Notes: generated by a model from the sequence alone, not told the origin. 21,935 nt of DNA from an uncultured Collinsella sp. (GCA_905208975.1 CAJLRE010000025.1:1-21935); one strand, 5' to 3'. Shown: positions 1 through 7,904, counted from the first letter of the stretch. Program-made: numbers and translations.

Positions 1-2
1 TG

Positions 3-71
3 CTGGGCCTGCGCGGCGTTAAGCACGGCGAGCTCACCTGCGCCGCCACCAAGCAAAGCCTGGGGCTATAG
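3..71 (+). CDS. 3' end of an unidentified gene
   Basis: An open frame enters from the left edge and stops at TAG 69-71. It gives 22 residues ending in CAATKQSLGL. Codon use is GC-rich like the rest of the window, and the frame stops just before the inverted repeat that precedes hypF, so it is probably the tail of a real gene. Too little is present to name a family. It could be a chance frame at the edge. Confidence 0.45.
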   Translation: MGLRGVKHGELTCAATKQSLGL

Positions 72-79
72 CGCACCTG

Positions 80-150
80 CCAAAAAGGGACAGGTTTGTT
101 GTGGCAGGTTTAGAAGTTTTACCGACCAAAATAAACCTGTCCCTTTTTGG
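80..150. repeat. 18-bp perfect inverted repeat before hypF
   Basis: Arms 80-97 (ccaaaaagggacaggttt) and 133-150 (aaacctgtccctttttgg) are perfectly complementary around a 35-base loop. The right arm ends 12 bases before the hypF Shine-Dalgarno (GAGGGG, 163-168). The core cctgtccc also occurs in the 45-bp repeats around mgtA, so this looks like a member of a dispersed palindrome family. It may terminate the upstream gene, although the T-run lies inside the stem, or mask the hypF start. Function is inference. Confidence 0.75.
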
Positions 151-173
151 TCGGTTTTGATGAGGGGTGTCGC

Positions 174-2642
174 ATGCGGCATGTGCATATTCATGTGACG
201 GGCATTGTGCAGGGCGTTGGCATGCGACCGTTTGTGTATCGCGAGGCTATGGCGCATGGCATTTGCGGCTGGGTGCTCAATGCGGGCGACGGCGTGCACA
301 TCGAAGCGCATGCTCTGGCCGATGCGCTCGATGCTTTTGTTGACGCGCTTTCTGAGCATGCGCCTGCGGCAGCCCGCGTAGAGCATGTCGAGGTTGTGGA
401 CCTGGCAGCCAACGGTTGGGATGCCGACAATGAAGAGGGTTTTCGCATCGTAGCATCGCAGGACCAGACCGCGCACACGACGCTCATCTCGCCCGATATC
501 GCCACCTGCGACGATTGCCTGCGCGAGCTGTTCGATCCCGCCGACCGACGCTATCACTACCCCTTTATCAACTGCACTAACTGCGGGCCGCGCTTTACCA
601 TCATCCGCTCGCTGCCTTACGATCGAGCGGCCACCTCGATGGATTGTTTTCCCATGTGTCCCGAGTGCGCCGCGGAGTATGCCGACCCACTCGACCGGCG
701 TTTTCACGCGCAGCCCGATGCCTGCTTTGATTGCGGGCCGCATATTACGTGGAGCGAGGCTGTGAACGGCAATGCGTGCGGGAATTCGTCCGCGACACCG
801 GCCGTCGGTACCACACGCGAGGCCAGCGACGCTATCATCGAGCGCTGCGTTGAGCTGCTGGCCGACGGTGGCATCGTCGCCATCAAGGGTCTGGGCGGAT
901 TTCACTTGGCATGCGACGCCTCCAACGAGCAGGCGGTAGCCGAGCTTCGCCGCCGCAAACGCCGCAGCAACAAACCGCTTGCCGTTATGGTGCGCGACCT
1001 TGCCGACGTTGAACGCCTGTGCCATGTCAACGACATTGAGCGCGGCTTGCTGGCCGGCAGCATTCGCCCCATTGTGCTGCTGCGCCGACGTGCCGCTTGC
1101 GAGAGCGGCGGCTCCCCCGACGCCCTCGCGCTCGCGCATTCCGTCGCGCACGACCTTCCCGAGCTCGGTGTCATGCTCCCCTACACCCCGCTTCAGCATC
1201 TGTTGCTTGCCGCGGCAGAAACCCGCGGCATGCACGCGCTCGTCATGACCAGCGGAAATCTGAGCGAAGAACCCATCGAGACCGACGACGACCTTGCCTG
1301 GGAACGCCTCGTTGCCGCCGGCATCGCCGACGCGTTGCTCGGTAACGACCGCGCGATCCTCTCGCGCTACGACGACTCTTTGGTACGCGTGGTCGACGGC
1401 GCTGTTATGCCCGTTCGCCGCGCTCGCGGATATGCACCCCAGCCGCTGCCGTTGCCGGCGCTCGACGGCACTCCGTCCTGCGTGCTCGCCTGTGGGCCAC
1501 AACAAAAAGCCACGATTGCACTCACGCGTGAAGGGACGAACGGCGAGACAACCTGTTTTGTGTCGCAGCATATCGGCGATGTTGAAAACGGCGAGACCTT
1601 CGATGCCTGGAACGCCGCGCGCACGCGCTTGGAAGATCTCTTTGACTTGGCACCCGCCGCCTTGGCCTGCGATGTACACCCCAGTTATCTATCGGGTCAG
1701 TGGGCGCGCGAGCAGGCACGGGAGCACAATCTGCCGCTTATCGAAGTCCAGCACCATCATGCGCACATCGCGAGCGTGATGGCAGAAGCGATTGTCACAG
1801 GCCAGCTTGCGCCCGAGGCGCGCGTCCTCGGCATTGCCTTCGATGGCACGGGCGCCGGCACCGATGGCACCATATGGGGCGGCGAGTTTCTTGTCGCTGG
1901 CCTTGCTGACTTTGAGCGCGCAGCGCATCTGCGCACTTGGGCCCTACCCGGTGGCGTAGCGTCCGTACGCGACGCCCGCCGCAACGCCTTTGCCCTGCTC
2001 AGTGAGCTCGGCCTGCTCGAGCACCCAGGCGCCGCTCGGCTTTTGGACAGCCTCGACGAGCAAACGCGCAGCGTGACAGCCACCATGATCGAGCGCGGCA
2101 TCAACAGCCCGCGTACCAGCAGCATGGGGCGTCTCTTTGATGCCGCGGCAGCAATTCTGGGCATCTGCGACAAGGCAACCTACGAGGGCGAACCCGCCAT
2201 AGAACTCGAAGCCGCCGCCTGGCGCGCGCTCAGCAGTGAAAGTGCCTGCCTCACCGGCAATATAGCCGGCTTTTCCGTAACCGAATCATCCCGTCCGGAC
2301 GCCCACCATGTTCTAAACTCCAGATCGCTTATTGAGGCGCTTTTGGAGGGAATCAGGGCCGGCGCTGCGGCCTACAGGCTCGCGCTCGATTTCCATATCG
2401 CCATCGCGCGCTCTTCGGCACGAATCGCACGCGAAATCTGCGCGCGCGAAAGCATCGATACCGTCGCGCTCTCGGGCGGCGTGTTCATGAACCGACTTTT
2501 GCTTCAGCTCCTTACCCACGAACTCAAAGACGCCGGTCTTGCCGTCTTGGTCCCCCACTCCGTGCCCGTCAACGACGGCTGCATCGCCTACGGTCAGGCC
2601 GCCATCGCTCGCGCTCGCCTTGCGCAGACAGCATCGCGATAG
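174..2642 (+). CDS. hypF: Carbamoyltransferase HypF, hydrogenase maturation
   Basis: HypF makes a thiocarbamate on the C-terminal cysteine of HypE from carbamoyl phosphate and ATP, the source of the cyanide ligands of [NiFe] hydrogenase; it is cytoplasmic. The 822-residue protein has the full family order. An acylphosphatase domain comes first (GIVQGVGMRP at residues 10-19), followed by two zinc-finger-like repeats with C-x2-C pairs starting at C112/C115 (CDDC, CTNC, CPEC, CFDC). A YrdC-like domain follows (KGLGGFHLACDA), then a Kae1-like domain with HHHAH at 527-531, FDGTGAGTDG, LSGGVFMNR and a terminal NDGCIAYGQA. I chose ATG 174, with GAGGGG five bases upstream. An in-frame TTG at 147 lies inside the upstream repeat and lacks a ribosome site. 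hypC, hypD and hypE follow on the same strand. Confidence 0.96.
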   Translation: MRHVHIHVTGIVQGVGMRPFVYREAMAHGICGWVLNAGDGVHIEAHALADALDAFVDALSEHAPAAARVEHVEVVDLAANGWDADNEEGFRIVASQDQTAHTTLISPDIATCDDCLRELFDPADRRYHYPFINCTNCGPRFTIIRSLPYDRAATSMDCFPMCPECAAEYADPLDRRFHAQPDACFDCGPHITWSEAVNGNACGNSSATPAVGTTREASDAIIERCVELLADGGIVAIKGLGGFHLACDASNEQAVAELRRRKRRSNKPLAVMVRDLADVERLCHVNDIERGLLAGSIRPIVLLRRRAACESGGSPDALALAHSVAHDLPELGVMLPYTPLQHLLLAAAETRGMHALVMTSGNLSEEPIETDDDLAWERLVAAGIADALLGNDRAILSRYDDSLVRVVDGAVMPVRRARGYAPQPLPLPALDGTPSCVLACGPQQKATIALTREGTNGETTCFVSQHIGDVENGETFDAWNAARTRLEDLFDLAPAALACDVHPSYLSGQWAREQAREHNLPLIEVQHHHAHIASVMAEAIVTGQLAPEARVLGIAFDGTGAGTDGTIWGGEFLVAGLADFERAAHLRTWALPGGVASVRDARRNAFALLSELGLLEHPGAARLLDSLDEQTRSVTATMIERGINSPRTSSMGRLFDAAAAILGICDKATYEGEPAIELEAAAWRALSSESACLTGNIAGFSVTESSRPDAHHVLNSRSLIEALLEGIRAGAAAYRLALDFHIAIARSSARIAREICARESIDTVALSGGVFMNRLLLQLLTHELKDAGLAVLVPHSVPVNDGCIAYGQAAIARARLAQTASR

Positions 2643-2773
2643 GCCGTTTTGCCAGCCTGCGCGCCGCCGTCTCACAGGTGTAACGCGTTTGCTCGTGACT
2701 TCCGCGAGCGCTACCATCAACTGATGGGTAATTAGGCGCCTATCCAGCGCAAAACGTATAAAAGGGGAACATT

Positions 2774-3034
2774 ATGTGCCTTGCCGTTCCCGGTAAAGTG
2801 GTCAAACGCGACGACGACCTTAAGGCGACCGTCGACATGATGGGCATCGAGCGCCCCGTTTCGCTGCGCCTCGTGCCGACGGCACAGGTAGGCGACTATA
2901 TTCTCGTGCACGCCGGCTTTGGCATTCAGATTGTCGACGAGCAGGAAGCCCAAGAGACGCTCGAGCTCGTCAATACCATGACCGAACTGGTCGAAGAAGA
3001 CCAGCTGGCCACCAACCCGGCGGAGGCTTACTAG
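2774..3034 (+). CDS. hypC: Hydrogenase maturation chaperone HypC
   Basis: This small chaperone (86 residues) carries the Fe(CN)2CO unit with HypD and delivers it to the hydrogenase large subunit. The protein starts MCLAVPGKV, the family signature. Cys2, the essential iron ligand, becomes N-terminal after Met removal. Length is normal for HypC/HupF. Start ATG 2774 has aaagggg (2761-2767) upstream. It lies 131 bases after hypF; that gap holds no gene and no promoter I would defend. Its TAG stop overlaps the hypD GTG by one base, so hypC and hypD are probably translationally coupled. Confidence 0.95.
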   Translation: MCLAVPGKVVKRDDDLKATVDMMGIERPVSLRLVPTAQVGDYILVHAGFGIQIVDEQEAQETLELVNTMTELVEEDQLATNPAEAY

Positions 3035-4146
3035 TGGCGGCCGGACAGCCGGCTCGCTCCGGTATCGACTTCTCGGCATTCCGCGATCCCAAGCTGGCTC
3101 GCGAGCTCATCGAGCGCATCCGTGAACTCGTCGGCGACCGCACCATCAACCTTATGGAAGTCTGCGGCACGCACACCGTGAGCATCGGTCGCTATGGCTT
3201 TCGCTCCATTATGCCTGCCGGGCTCAAACTGCTGAGCGGTCCGGGTTGCCCCGTCTGTGTTACCGCCAACCGCGATATCGACCATGCAATCGCGCTCGCC
3301 AAGATGGACGGCGCCATCATCACCACCTTTGGCGACATGATGCGCGTGCCCGGGTCGTCTACCTCGCTCGCCGCGCAAAAGGCGGCGGGGCGCGATATTC
3401 GCATTGTGTACTCCCCGCTCGATGCACTCGATATCGCCGAACACAACCCCGATCGCCCGGTCATCTTTATGGGCGTCGGCTTTGAGACCACGACGCCCAC
3501 CATCGCCGCCGCCATTTTGGAGGCCGATGCACGCGGACTCCAGAACTTCTCGGTCTATTGCGCCCACAAGACCACGCCGCCGGCGCTGCGCGCCATCGCC
3601 AACGATCCCGAGACCACTATCGACGGCTTTATCCTTCCGGGACACGTCGCCACCATCACGGGCTTAGCCCCCTTTGACTTTTTGGTCGATGAGTTCGAGA
3701 CCCCAGGCGTAGTCACCGGATTTGAGCCGGTCGATATTCTGCAGGGCATCTGCATGCTGGTCCAGATGGTTGTTGAGGGGCAGCCCGCAATCGACAACGC
3801 CTACCGCCGTGGCGTCAACGCAGACGGCAACCCCGTGGCGCGCCAGCTGGTCGAGCAGGTGTTTGAGCCATGCGACACCACGTGGCGCGGGCTGGGGCCG
3901 ATTGCCAACTCGGGCCTTTCCATCCGCCCCGAGTTCTCGCGCTTTGATGCCCGCGTTCGCTTTGACGTGCCCGTTGAGGCGACGGTCGAGCCGCGCGGAT
4001 GCCGCTGCGGCGACGTGCTGCGCGGGGCCATTACGCCGAGCAGCTGCCCGCTCTTTGGCCGCACCTGCACGCCCGAGCACCCCGTCGGCCCGTGCATGGT
4101 GAGCTCCGAGGGCAGCTGTGCGGCGTACTACCGCTACCGCGACTAG
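3034..4146 (+). CDS. hypD: Hydrogenase maturation Fe-S protein HypD
   Basis: HypD is the scaffold and redox partner on which the Fe(CN)2CO centre is assembled together with HypC and HypE. The protein has 370 residues, the usual length. Visible family motifs are MEVCGTHT (C44), GPGCPVC (C72, C75), GVGFETTTP, CAHKTTPPAL and LPGHVATITG. A C-terminal cysteine-rich part (CRCGDVLRG, then SSCPLFGRTCTPEHPVGPC and GSCAAYY) holds the [4Fe-4S] ligands. The start is GTG 3034, overlapping the last base of the hypC stop, with GGAGG (3022-3026) upstream. hypE follows after 48 bases. Confidence 0.96.
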   Translation: MAAGQPARSGIDFSAFRDPKLARELIERIRELVGDRTINLMEVCGTHTVSIGRYGFRSIMPAGLKLLSGPGCPVCVTANRDIDHAIALAKMDGAIITTFGDMMRVPGSSTSLAAQKAAGRDIRIVYSPLDALDIAEHNPDRPVIFMGVGFETTTPTIAAAILEADARGLQNFSVYCAHKTTPPALRAIANDPETTIDGFILPGHVATITGLAPFDFLVDEFETPGVVTGFEPVDILQGICMLVQMVVEGQPAIDNAYRRGVNADGNPVARQLVEQVFEPCDTTWRGLGPIANSGLSIRPEFSRFDARVRFDVPVEATVEPRGCRCGDVLRGAITPSSCPLFGRTCTPEHPVGPCMVSSEGSCAAYYRYRD

Positions 4147-4194
4147 CCCGGACACACCCACATACTGGCACCACCCACGATTGGAGTTTTGGAT

Positions 4195-5229
4195 ATGTCC
4201 CATAGCATCACCGATAGCACTGTCCTGTTGGGCCACGGCTCTGGCGGCCAGATGATGAAACGCATCATCGATGAGGTCTTTTTGGATGCCTTTGGGTCGC
4301 CCGAACTGCTCGAGGGCAACGATGCCGGCGTCGCTGCGCTGCCCGCGAGCGGGCGCATCGCCATGTCGACCGACAGCTTTGTAGTCTCGCCGCAGTTCTT
4401 CCCCGGCGGCAATATCGGCCGACTCGCCGTGTGCGGAACCGTCAACGACGTCGCGACCTCGGGCGCTAATGTGCGCTACCTATCGTGCGGCTTTATCCTC
4501 GAAGAGGGCTACCCCATGGACAAGCTCCACCAGATTGTGCAGACGATGGCCGAGACCGCACGCGAGGCCGATGTGCGCATCATCACCGGCGACACCAAGG
4601 TGGTTGAGCGCGGCGGGGCCGACGGCGTCTACATCAATACCGCCGGCGTGGGCGAGGTACCCGCGGGTGTGGCGCTCAGCGGCGCCAACTGCCGCCCCGG
4701 CGACGTCATTCTGGTGTCGGGTACACTCGGCGACCACGGCATCGCCATCATGAGCCAACGCGAGGGCTTGGCGTTTTCGAGCACCATCGAAAGCGATGCC
4801 GCGCCGCTCAACCAGCTGATTGCCGATGTGCTTGCCGCAGCACCCGACACGCGCTGCTTTCGCGACCCCACGCGCGGTGGCCTGGCCTCGACGCTCAACG
4901 AGTTTGCGCAGGCCAGCGGCGTTGCCATGGAGGTCGACGAGGATGCCGTGCCCGTGCGCCCCGACGTGCAGGCAGCCTGCGAGATGCTCGGCTACGATGT
5001 GCTGCAGGTGGCAAACGAGGGCAAGATGGTCGCCGTGGTGCCGGCTGAGCAGGCCGATGCCGCGCTGGCGGCCATGCGCGCCGCCCGCTACGGAGAGAAC
5101 GCTGCCATTATCGGCCGCGTGCTGCCGCTTGCCGAGGGCGCCCGTCCCGCCGTGCGCGTACGCACCGGCTGGGGCTCGACCCGTATCCTCGACATGCTCG
5201 TAGGAGAGCAGCTACCGAGGATTTGCTAA
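4195..5229 (+). CDS. hypE: Hydrogenase maturation protein HypE
   Basis: HypE dehydrates the thiocarboxamide on its C-terminal cysteine to a thiocyanate with ATP and passes cyanide to iron on HypC/HypD. The 344-residue protein is an AIR-synthetase-fold (PurM-like) ATPase. It has an N-terminal LLGHGSGGQMM, a GNDAGV stretch, GDTKVVERG, DPTRGGLASTLNE, and the diagnostic C-terminus LPRIC with Cys as the last residue. ATG 4195 is preferred, with TTGGAG (4181-4186) eight bases upstream. An in-frame TTG at 4189 adds two residues and is less likely. This is the last gene of the hyp cluster; hypA and hypB (nickel insertion) are not in view. Confidence 0.96.
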   Translation: MSHSITDSTVLLGHGSGGQMMKRIIDEVFLDAFGSPELLEGNDAGVAALPASGRIAMSTDSFVVSPQFFPGGNIGRLAVCGTVNDVATSGANVRYLSCGFILEEGYPMDKLHQIVQTMAETAREADVRIITGDTKVVERGGADGVYINTAGVGEVPAGVALSGANCRPGDVILVSGTLGDHGIAIMSQREGLAFSSTIESDAAPLNQLIADVLAAAPDTRCFRDPTRGGLASTLNEFAQASGVAMEVDEDAVPVRPDVQAACEMLGYDVLQVANEGKMVAVVPAEQADAALAAMRAARYGENAAIIGRVLPLAEGARPAVRVRTGWGSTRILDMLVGEQLPRIC

Positions 5230-5334
5230 CGACAAAGGCTCAGGGCTATTAAAGATATTCAGATTCCAAACATGCCCGGCACGCATGCCCAGTATCATGG
5301 GGTGCGTTTTACAACTCAAGCGGCAGGAGCAACC

Positions 5335-6003
5335 ATGGCAGCAGCTTTTTCCCATGTGATTTTTGATCTGGACGGCACCATCCTCAACACGCTCGAGGAC
5401 CTGGCGGCCGCCAGCAACCATACCTGCGAGATGCACGGCTGGCCCACGTTTGCCGTAGACGAGTACCGCTACAAGGTGGGAAACGGCATGCTCAAGCTGG
5501 TCGAGCGCTTTATGCCCGCCGAGTACGCGGGCGACGGCCGTATGTTTGAGCAGACGCTTGCCGAGTTTAGGGCCTATTACGGCGAGCACAAGGAGGACCA
5601 CACCTCACCCTACGCCGGCACGATTGAGATGCTCGACCGTCTGCGCACAGCGGGCGTTCAGCTTGCCGTGCTCACCAACAAGGATCATATTTCGGCAGCC
5701 CCGCTTATCGAGAAATACTTTGGCCCCGATCGCTTTGCGCTGGTACAGGGCCGTGTGGGCGCATTTCCGCCCAAGCCCGAGGCACCCGTCACGTTGCATG
5801 TGATGAAAGAGCTGGGCGCCGATCCGGCAACCACGCTCTATGTGGGCGATTCGAATGTCGATGTTCTGACCGGCCACAACGCCGGCCTTAAGAGCGCGGG
5901 CGTCAGCTGGGGCTTCCGCGGCCGCGCAGAGCTGGAAGCCGCCGGCGCCGACTACGTGGTAGATACGCAGGACGAACTCGCCGAGCTAATCTTGGGCGAG
6001 TAG
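5335..6003 (+). CDS. HAD hydrolase, phosphoglycolate-phosphatase-like
   Basis: A 222-residue HAD subfamily IA hydrolase, closest in style to Gph/PgmB phosphatases. Motif I is FDLDGTILNT (nucleophile D11, acid D13), motif II is LAVLTNKDH, the motif III lysine is in FPPKPEAP, and motif IV is YVGDSNVDVLTG. The helical cap lies between motifs I and II. The likely substrate is 2-phosphoglycolate or another small sugar phosphate; HAD substrates cannot be read reliably from sequence. ATG 5335 has GGCAGGAG just upstream. Earlier in-frame ATGs (5272) would add a non-conserved extension. It follows hypE by about 100 bases and may be read from the same transcript, but no functional link is evident. Confidence 0.85.
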   Translation: MAAAFSHVIFDLDGTILNTLEDLAAASNHTCEMHGWPTFAVDEYRYKVGNGMLKLVERFMPAEYAGDGRMFEQTLAEFRAYYGEHKEDHTSPYAGTIEMLDRLRTAGVQLAVLTNKDHISAAPLIEKYFGPDRFALVQGRVGAFPPKPEAPVTLHVMKELGADPATTLYVGDSNVDVLTGHNAGLKSAGVSWGFRGRAELEAAGADYVVDTQDELAELILGE

Positions 6004-6044
6004 CGAGCGACACCGCTTAACGCAGCTGCGACAATTCTTCCACG

Positions 6045-6092
6045 CGGAAAGTGCATCCCGTTTTGGAGCTCCGAAATGGGATGCACTTTCCG
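6045..6092. repeat. 15-bp perfect inverted repeat after the HAD gene
   Basis: Arms 6045-6059 (cggaaagtgcatccc) and 6078-6092 pair perfectly around an 18-base loop that itself contains the palindrome ggagctcc. It lies 41 bases past the stop of the HAD gene in a convergent gap. It may act as a terminator or mRNA 3'-end stabiliser; no U-run follows, so an ordinary intrinsic terminator is doubtful. Confidence 0.7.
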
Positions 6093-6134
6093 TTTGAGGC
6101 GCGTCGGGGAAACCGTATCCCGTTTCAGAGCAAT

Positions 6135-6209
6135 ATTCCGGGTCGCGGTTTCCGCAACCCGCCCCATCCGGAAACCGCGACCCGGAATTCGGCCAAAAAA
6201 CCGGGTCGC
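6135..6209. repeat. 20-bp perfect inverted repeat with a third competing arm
   Basis: Arms 6135-6154 and 6169-6188 (cggaaaccgcgacccggaat on the right) are perfectly complementary around 14 bases. A further ccgggtcgc at 6201-6209 can pair with gcgacccgg inside the right arm, so two mutually exclusive hairpins are possible. This sits in the convergent gap between the HAD gene and the lipoprotein gene. It resembles an extragenic palindrome; function unknown. Confidence 0.7.
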
Positions 6210-6242
6210 ATTTTCCCGAGCATTTGATACGGCGTTGATACA

Positions 6243-6477
6243 AGGAGTGTCCCCAACTGCCGGCAGAAAAGGAACGTCCCCAAGTGCCGCCTCAATGACT
6301 ACCATGGCAACGCCGCAGGTAGAGGACGGGCAGCGAGCGGGCACCAGTGCGAACAAATTGGCATGAAAAGAGGACGGTATAGACCTTCTGGTCATGCCGT
6401 CCTCTTTGAATGACAAGTTGTCGCTCTGGTGCCCGCGCAGCGTCGGGCAGTTACGGCGTTTGGTAAAACGCCGTAAC
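6243..6477 (+). ncRNA. Structured ~235-bp intergenic module, copy A (candidate RNA)
   Basis: The leader aggagtgtcccc...ggaacgtccccaagtgccgc (6243-6290) is followed by a folded part. The outer stem pairs 6337-6352 with 6421-6436 (15 of 16 pairs). The inner stem pairs 6367-6377 with 6397-6407 and continues, through a one-base bulge at 6381, to a GACC-TTCT-GGTC tip (6382-6393). A separate hairpin, 6450-6461 with 6466-6477, has 12 perfect pairs. Copy B at 14470-14698 keeps the same architecture, loops and bulge with different stem bases. The strand is assigned only by the reading direction used for alignment. It ends 19 bases before the lipoprotein gene's stop on the other strand. No convincing protein is encoded. 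It may correspond to a Collinsella RNA motif already in Rfam; I cannot verify this. Confidence 0.6.
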
Positions 6478-6496
6478 GAACTACCGCGTAACTCCC

Positions 6497-7054
6497 CTAG
6501 CTCATCATCGCATTCATCATCTCGGTGGTTGCGGAATCGTCAGCAGACCACTCGCCATCGTCATTGGCGGTGTACTTGAAGGCAACCTTGGTGTCCTTGG
6601 TCTTAGCGGCCTTGGTCACGTCGACCATGACCTGGCCGGCCATCTTGTACAGGTCGTCCTCGGAAGGCATCGTATCGAGCGCCGCGATCTTCTCCTGATA
6701 CTGGGTGGCGAAATCTTCAACGATCTTGTTCATGGACTTGCAGGTAATGGTGACATCGGCAGTCGCGGTGCCCTTGTCCTCGTCGACCGTCACATCGCCG
6801 ATCTTGTAGTCAAAACCCTCGAGATAGCTCTTGGCGTACTCCTTGGGATCGATGCCCAGCTGCTCGAACTCGTCGCCCGAGGCCTCTTCCAGGCCGGCGA
6901 GGAAGTCGTCGCCGCCGTTCTTGACCTCGTCAAACTGCGTCGTAAGATCCTCGGTGATGAGCTCCTCAACCGAAGGACCTCCGCAGCCGGAAAGCACAAC
7001 CACGCACGCGACCAGAACAGCCATCAGGGGCGCAAGCAGCAGCTTCTTCTTCAT
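6497..7054 (-). CDS. Secreted lipoprotein of unknown function
   Basis: A 185-residue protein with a clear type II signal. It has MKKK, a hydrophobic stretch, and the lipobox LSGC with Cys24 as the lipidation site, so it should be anchored outside the cytoplasmic membrane. The mature part is acidic and alpha/beta in character (EYAKSYLEGFDYKIGD, then TATADVTITCKSMNKIVEDF). This resembles DUF5105/DUF4878-like lipoproteins by feel only. ATG 7054 has GGGAGGAA upstream; an in-frame start eight codons earlier would put non-signal residues before MKKK. A stem-loop (7075-7098) lies in its 5' region. It is probably transcribed on its own, since a terminator for the upstream crr-like gene lies at 7234-7264. 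Confidence 0.8.
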   Translation of the reverse strand: MKKKLLLAPLMAVLVACVVVLSGCGGPSVEELITEDLTTQFDEVKNGGDDFLAGLEEASGDEFEQLGIDPKEYAKSYLEGFDYKIGDVTVDEDKGTATADVTITCKSMNKIVEDFATQYQEKIAALDTMPSEDDLYKMAGQVMVDVTKAAKTKDTKVAFKYTANDDGEWSADDSATTEMMNAMMS

Positions 7055-7074
7055 GACATTCCTCCCAACAAGCG

Positions 7075-7098
7075 GCACCGCGCTTCCCGACGCGGTGC
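7075..7098 (-). promoter_or_regulatory. Stem-loop in the 5' region of the lipoprotein gene
   Basis: Arms gcaccgcg (7075-7082) and cgcggtgc (7091-7098) give eight perfect pairs with an 8-base loop, ending about 20 bases upstream of the lipoprotein start and close to its Shine-Dalgarno. It could modulate translation or protect the 5' end; this is inference. Confidence 0.45.
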
Positions 7099-7233
7099 GC
7101 GTCGTAACAATAAGGCCATACTAGCCGATAACGAACACCCCCGGCAAAGCAAAGGCGCAGTCGGCTCGATTTAACGTCCGAACGGTTTACCGGTCCGCCC
7201 AACGCGCAATAAAACGTTCCGCCGCATTGCAAT

Positions 7234-7264
7234 AAAAAAGGGCGGCCGGATAACCCGACCACCC
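7234..7264 (-). terminator. Intrinsic terminator of the EIIA gene
   Basis: On the minus strand the sequence forms a ten-pair GC-rich stem (GGGTGGTCGG with CCGGCCGCCC, two G-U pairs) with loop GTTAT, followed directly by six T. It begins 26 bases after the EIIA stop codon, the classic position and form of a rho-independent terminator. Confidence 0.85.
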
Positions 7265-7289
7265 CAAAACACCCTTATGTTGCCGCAGA

Positions 7290-7826
7290 CTACTTGCGGA
7301 CGACCTTGACGATGGCATCGCCAGCGGAGACAGCGGAGTCAGCCTCGACGGCGAGCTCGACGTCGGCGAACTCGGCGGTGTTGGACACAGCCACCACGAC
7401 GCAGTCCTTGTAGCCGGCAGCGGCGATCTTGGCGCGGTCGATCTTGAGCATGGGCTGGCCAGCCTTAACGACATCGTCGGCCTTGACGAAGCCCTCGAAG
7501 CCGTCGCCGTTCATGTTGACGGTATCGACGCCAACGTGCACCAGAACCTCGATGCCGCTATCGGACTGCAGGCCCACGGCGTGACCCATGGTGACGGTCA
7601 CCTTGCCGTCGCAGGGAGCGTAGACCAGATCGTCCTCGGGCCACACGGCGCAGCCCTTGCCCAGGACCTCGCCGCCAAAGACGGGATCGGGCACATCGGC
7701 CATCTTGATGACCTTGCCCTTGACGGGCGAGCACAGCACGTCGGCGCCGGCAGAAGCAGAGATGGAGGACGGAGCAGCGGCAGTCGCGGGCTCAGCCTTC
7801 TTCTTGAACATGTCAAACAGACCCAT
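7290..7826 (-). CDS. crr: PTS sugar transporter EIIA, glucose type
   Basis: This cytoplasmic phosphocarrier takes phosphate from HPr and passes it to an EIIB domain. The 178-residue protein begins MGLFDMFKKK, then has an Ala/Pro/Ser-rich linker and the EIIA-Glc beta-barrel: SPVKGKVI, DPVFGGEVLGKGCAVWP, APCDGKVTV, MGHAVGL (H82) and GIEVLVHVGVDTV (H97, the phosphorylated histidine). The C-terminus fits the family. Start ATG 7826 has AGAGGAG upstream; longer in-frame versions run into the promoter. No EIIBC is in view, so it probably serves permeases elsewhere that lack their own EIIA, perhaps including a beta-glucoside carrier feeding the neighbouring GH1 enzyme. The symbol is given by similarity to Crr. 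Confidence 0.92.
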   Translation of the reverse strand: MGLFDMFKKKAEPATAAAPSSISASAGADVLCSPVKGKVIKMADVPDPVFGGEVLGKGCAVWPEDDLVYAPCDGKVTVTMGHAVGLQSDSGIEVLVHVGVDTVNMNGDGFEGFVKADDVVKAGQPMLKIDRAKIAAAGYKDCVVVAVSNTAEFADVELAVEADSAVSAGDAIVKVVRK

Positions 7827-7875
7827 ACGTTTTCTCCTCTTGATTAAGCGCAACGTTGTGCGCATGCCTATGGTG

Positions 7876-7904
7876 ATTATAGTGCCAAATGGTTCAAATG
7901 CTAA
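7876..7904 (-). promoter_or_regulatory. Promoter of the EIIA gene
   Basis: Read on the minus strand, -35 TTAGCA (7904-7899) and a perfect -10 TATAAT (7881-7876) are separated by 17 bases, about 50 bases before the EIIA start. The gene can therefore be expressed independently of the GH1 gene upstream of it. Confidence 0.75.

Noticed and set aside
66..1679. Long open frame on the minus strand (over 500 codons) opposite hypF
   Set aside because: It lies wholly across hypF in a GC-rich region where antisense frames stay open. It has no recognisable motif, while the plus-strand protein matches HypF throughout.
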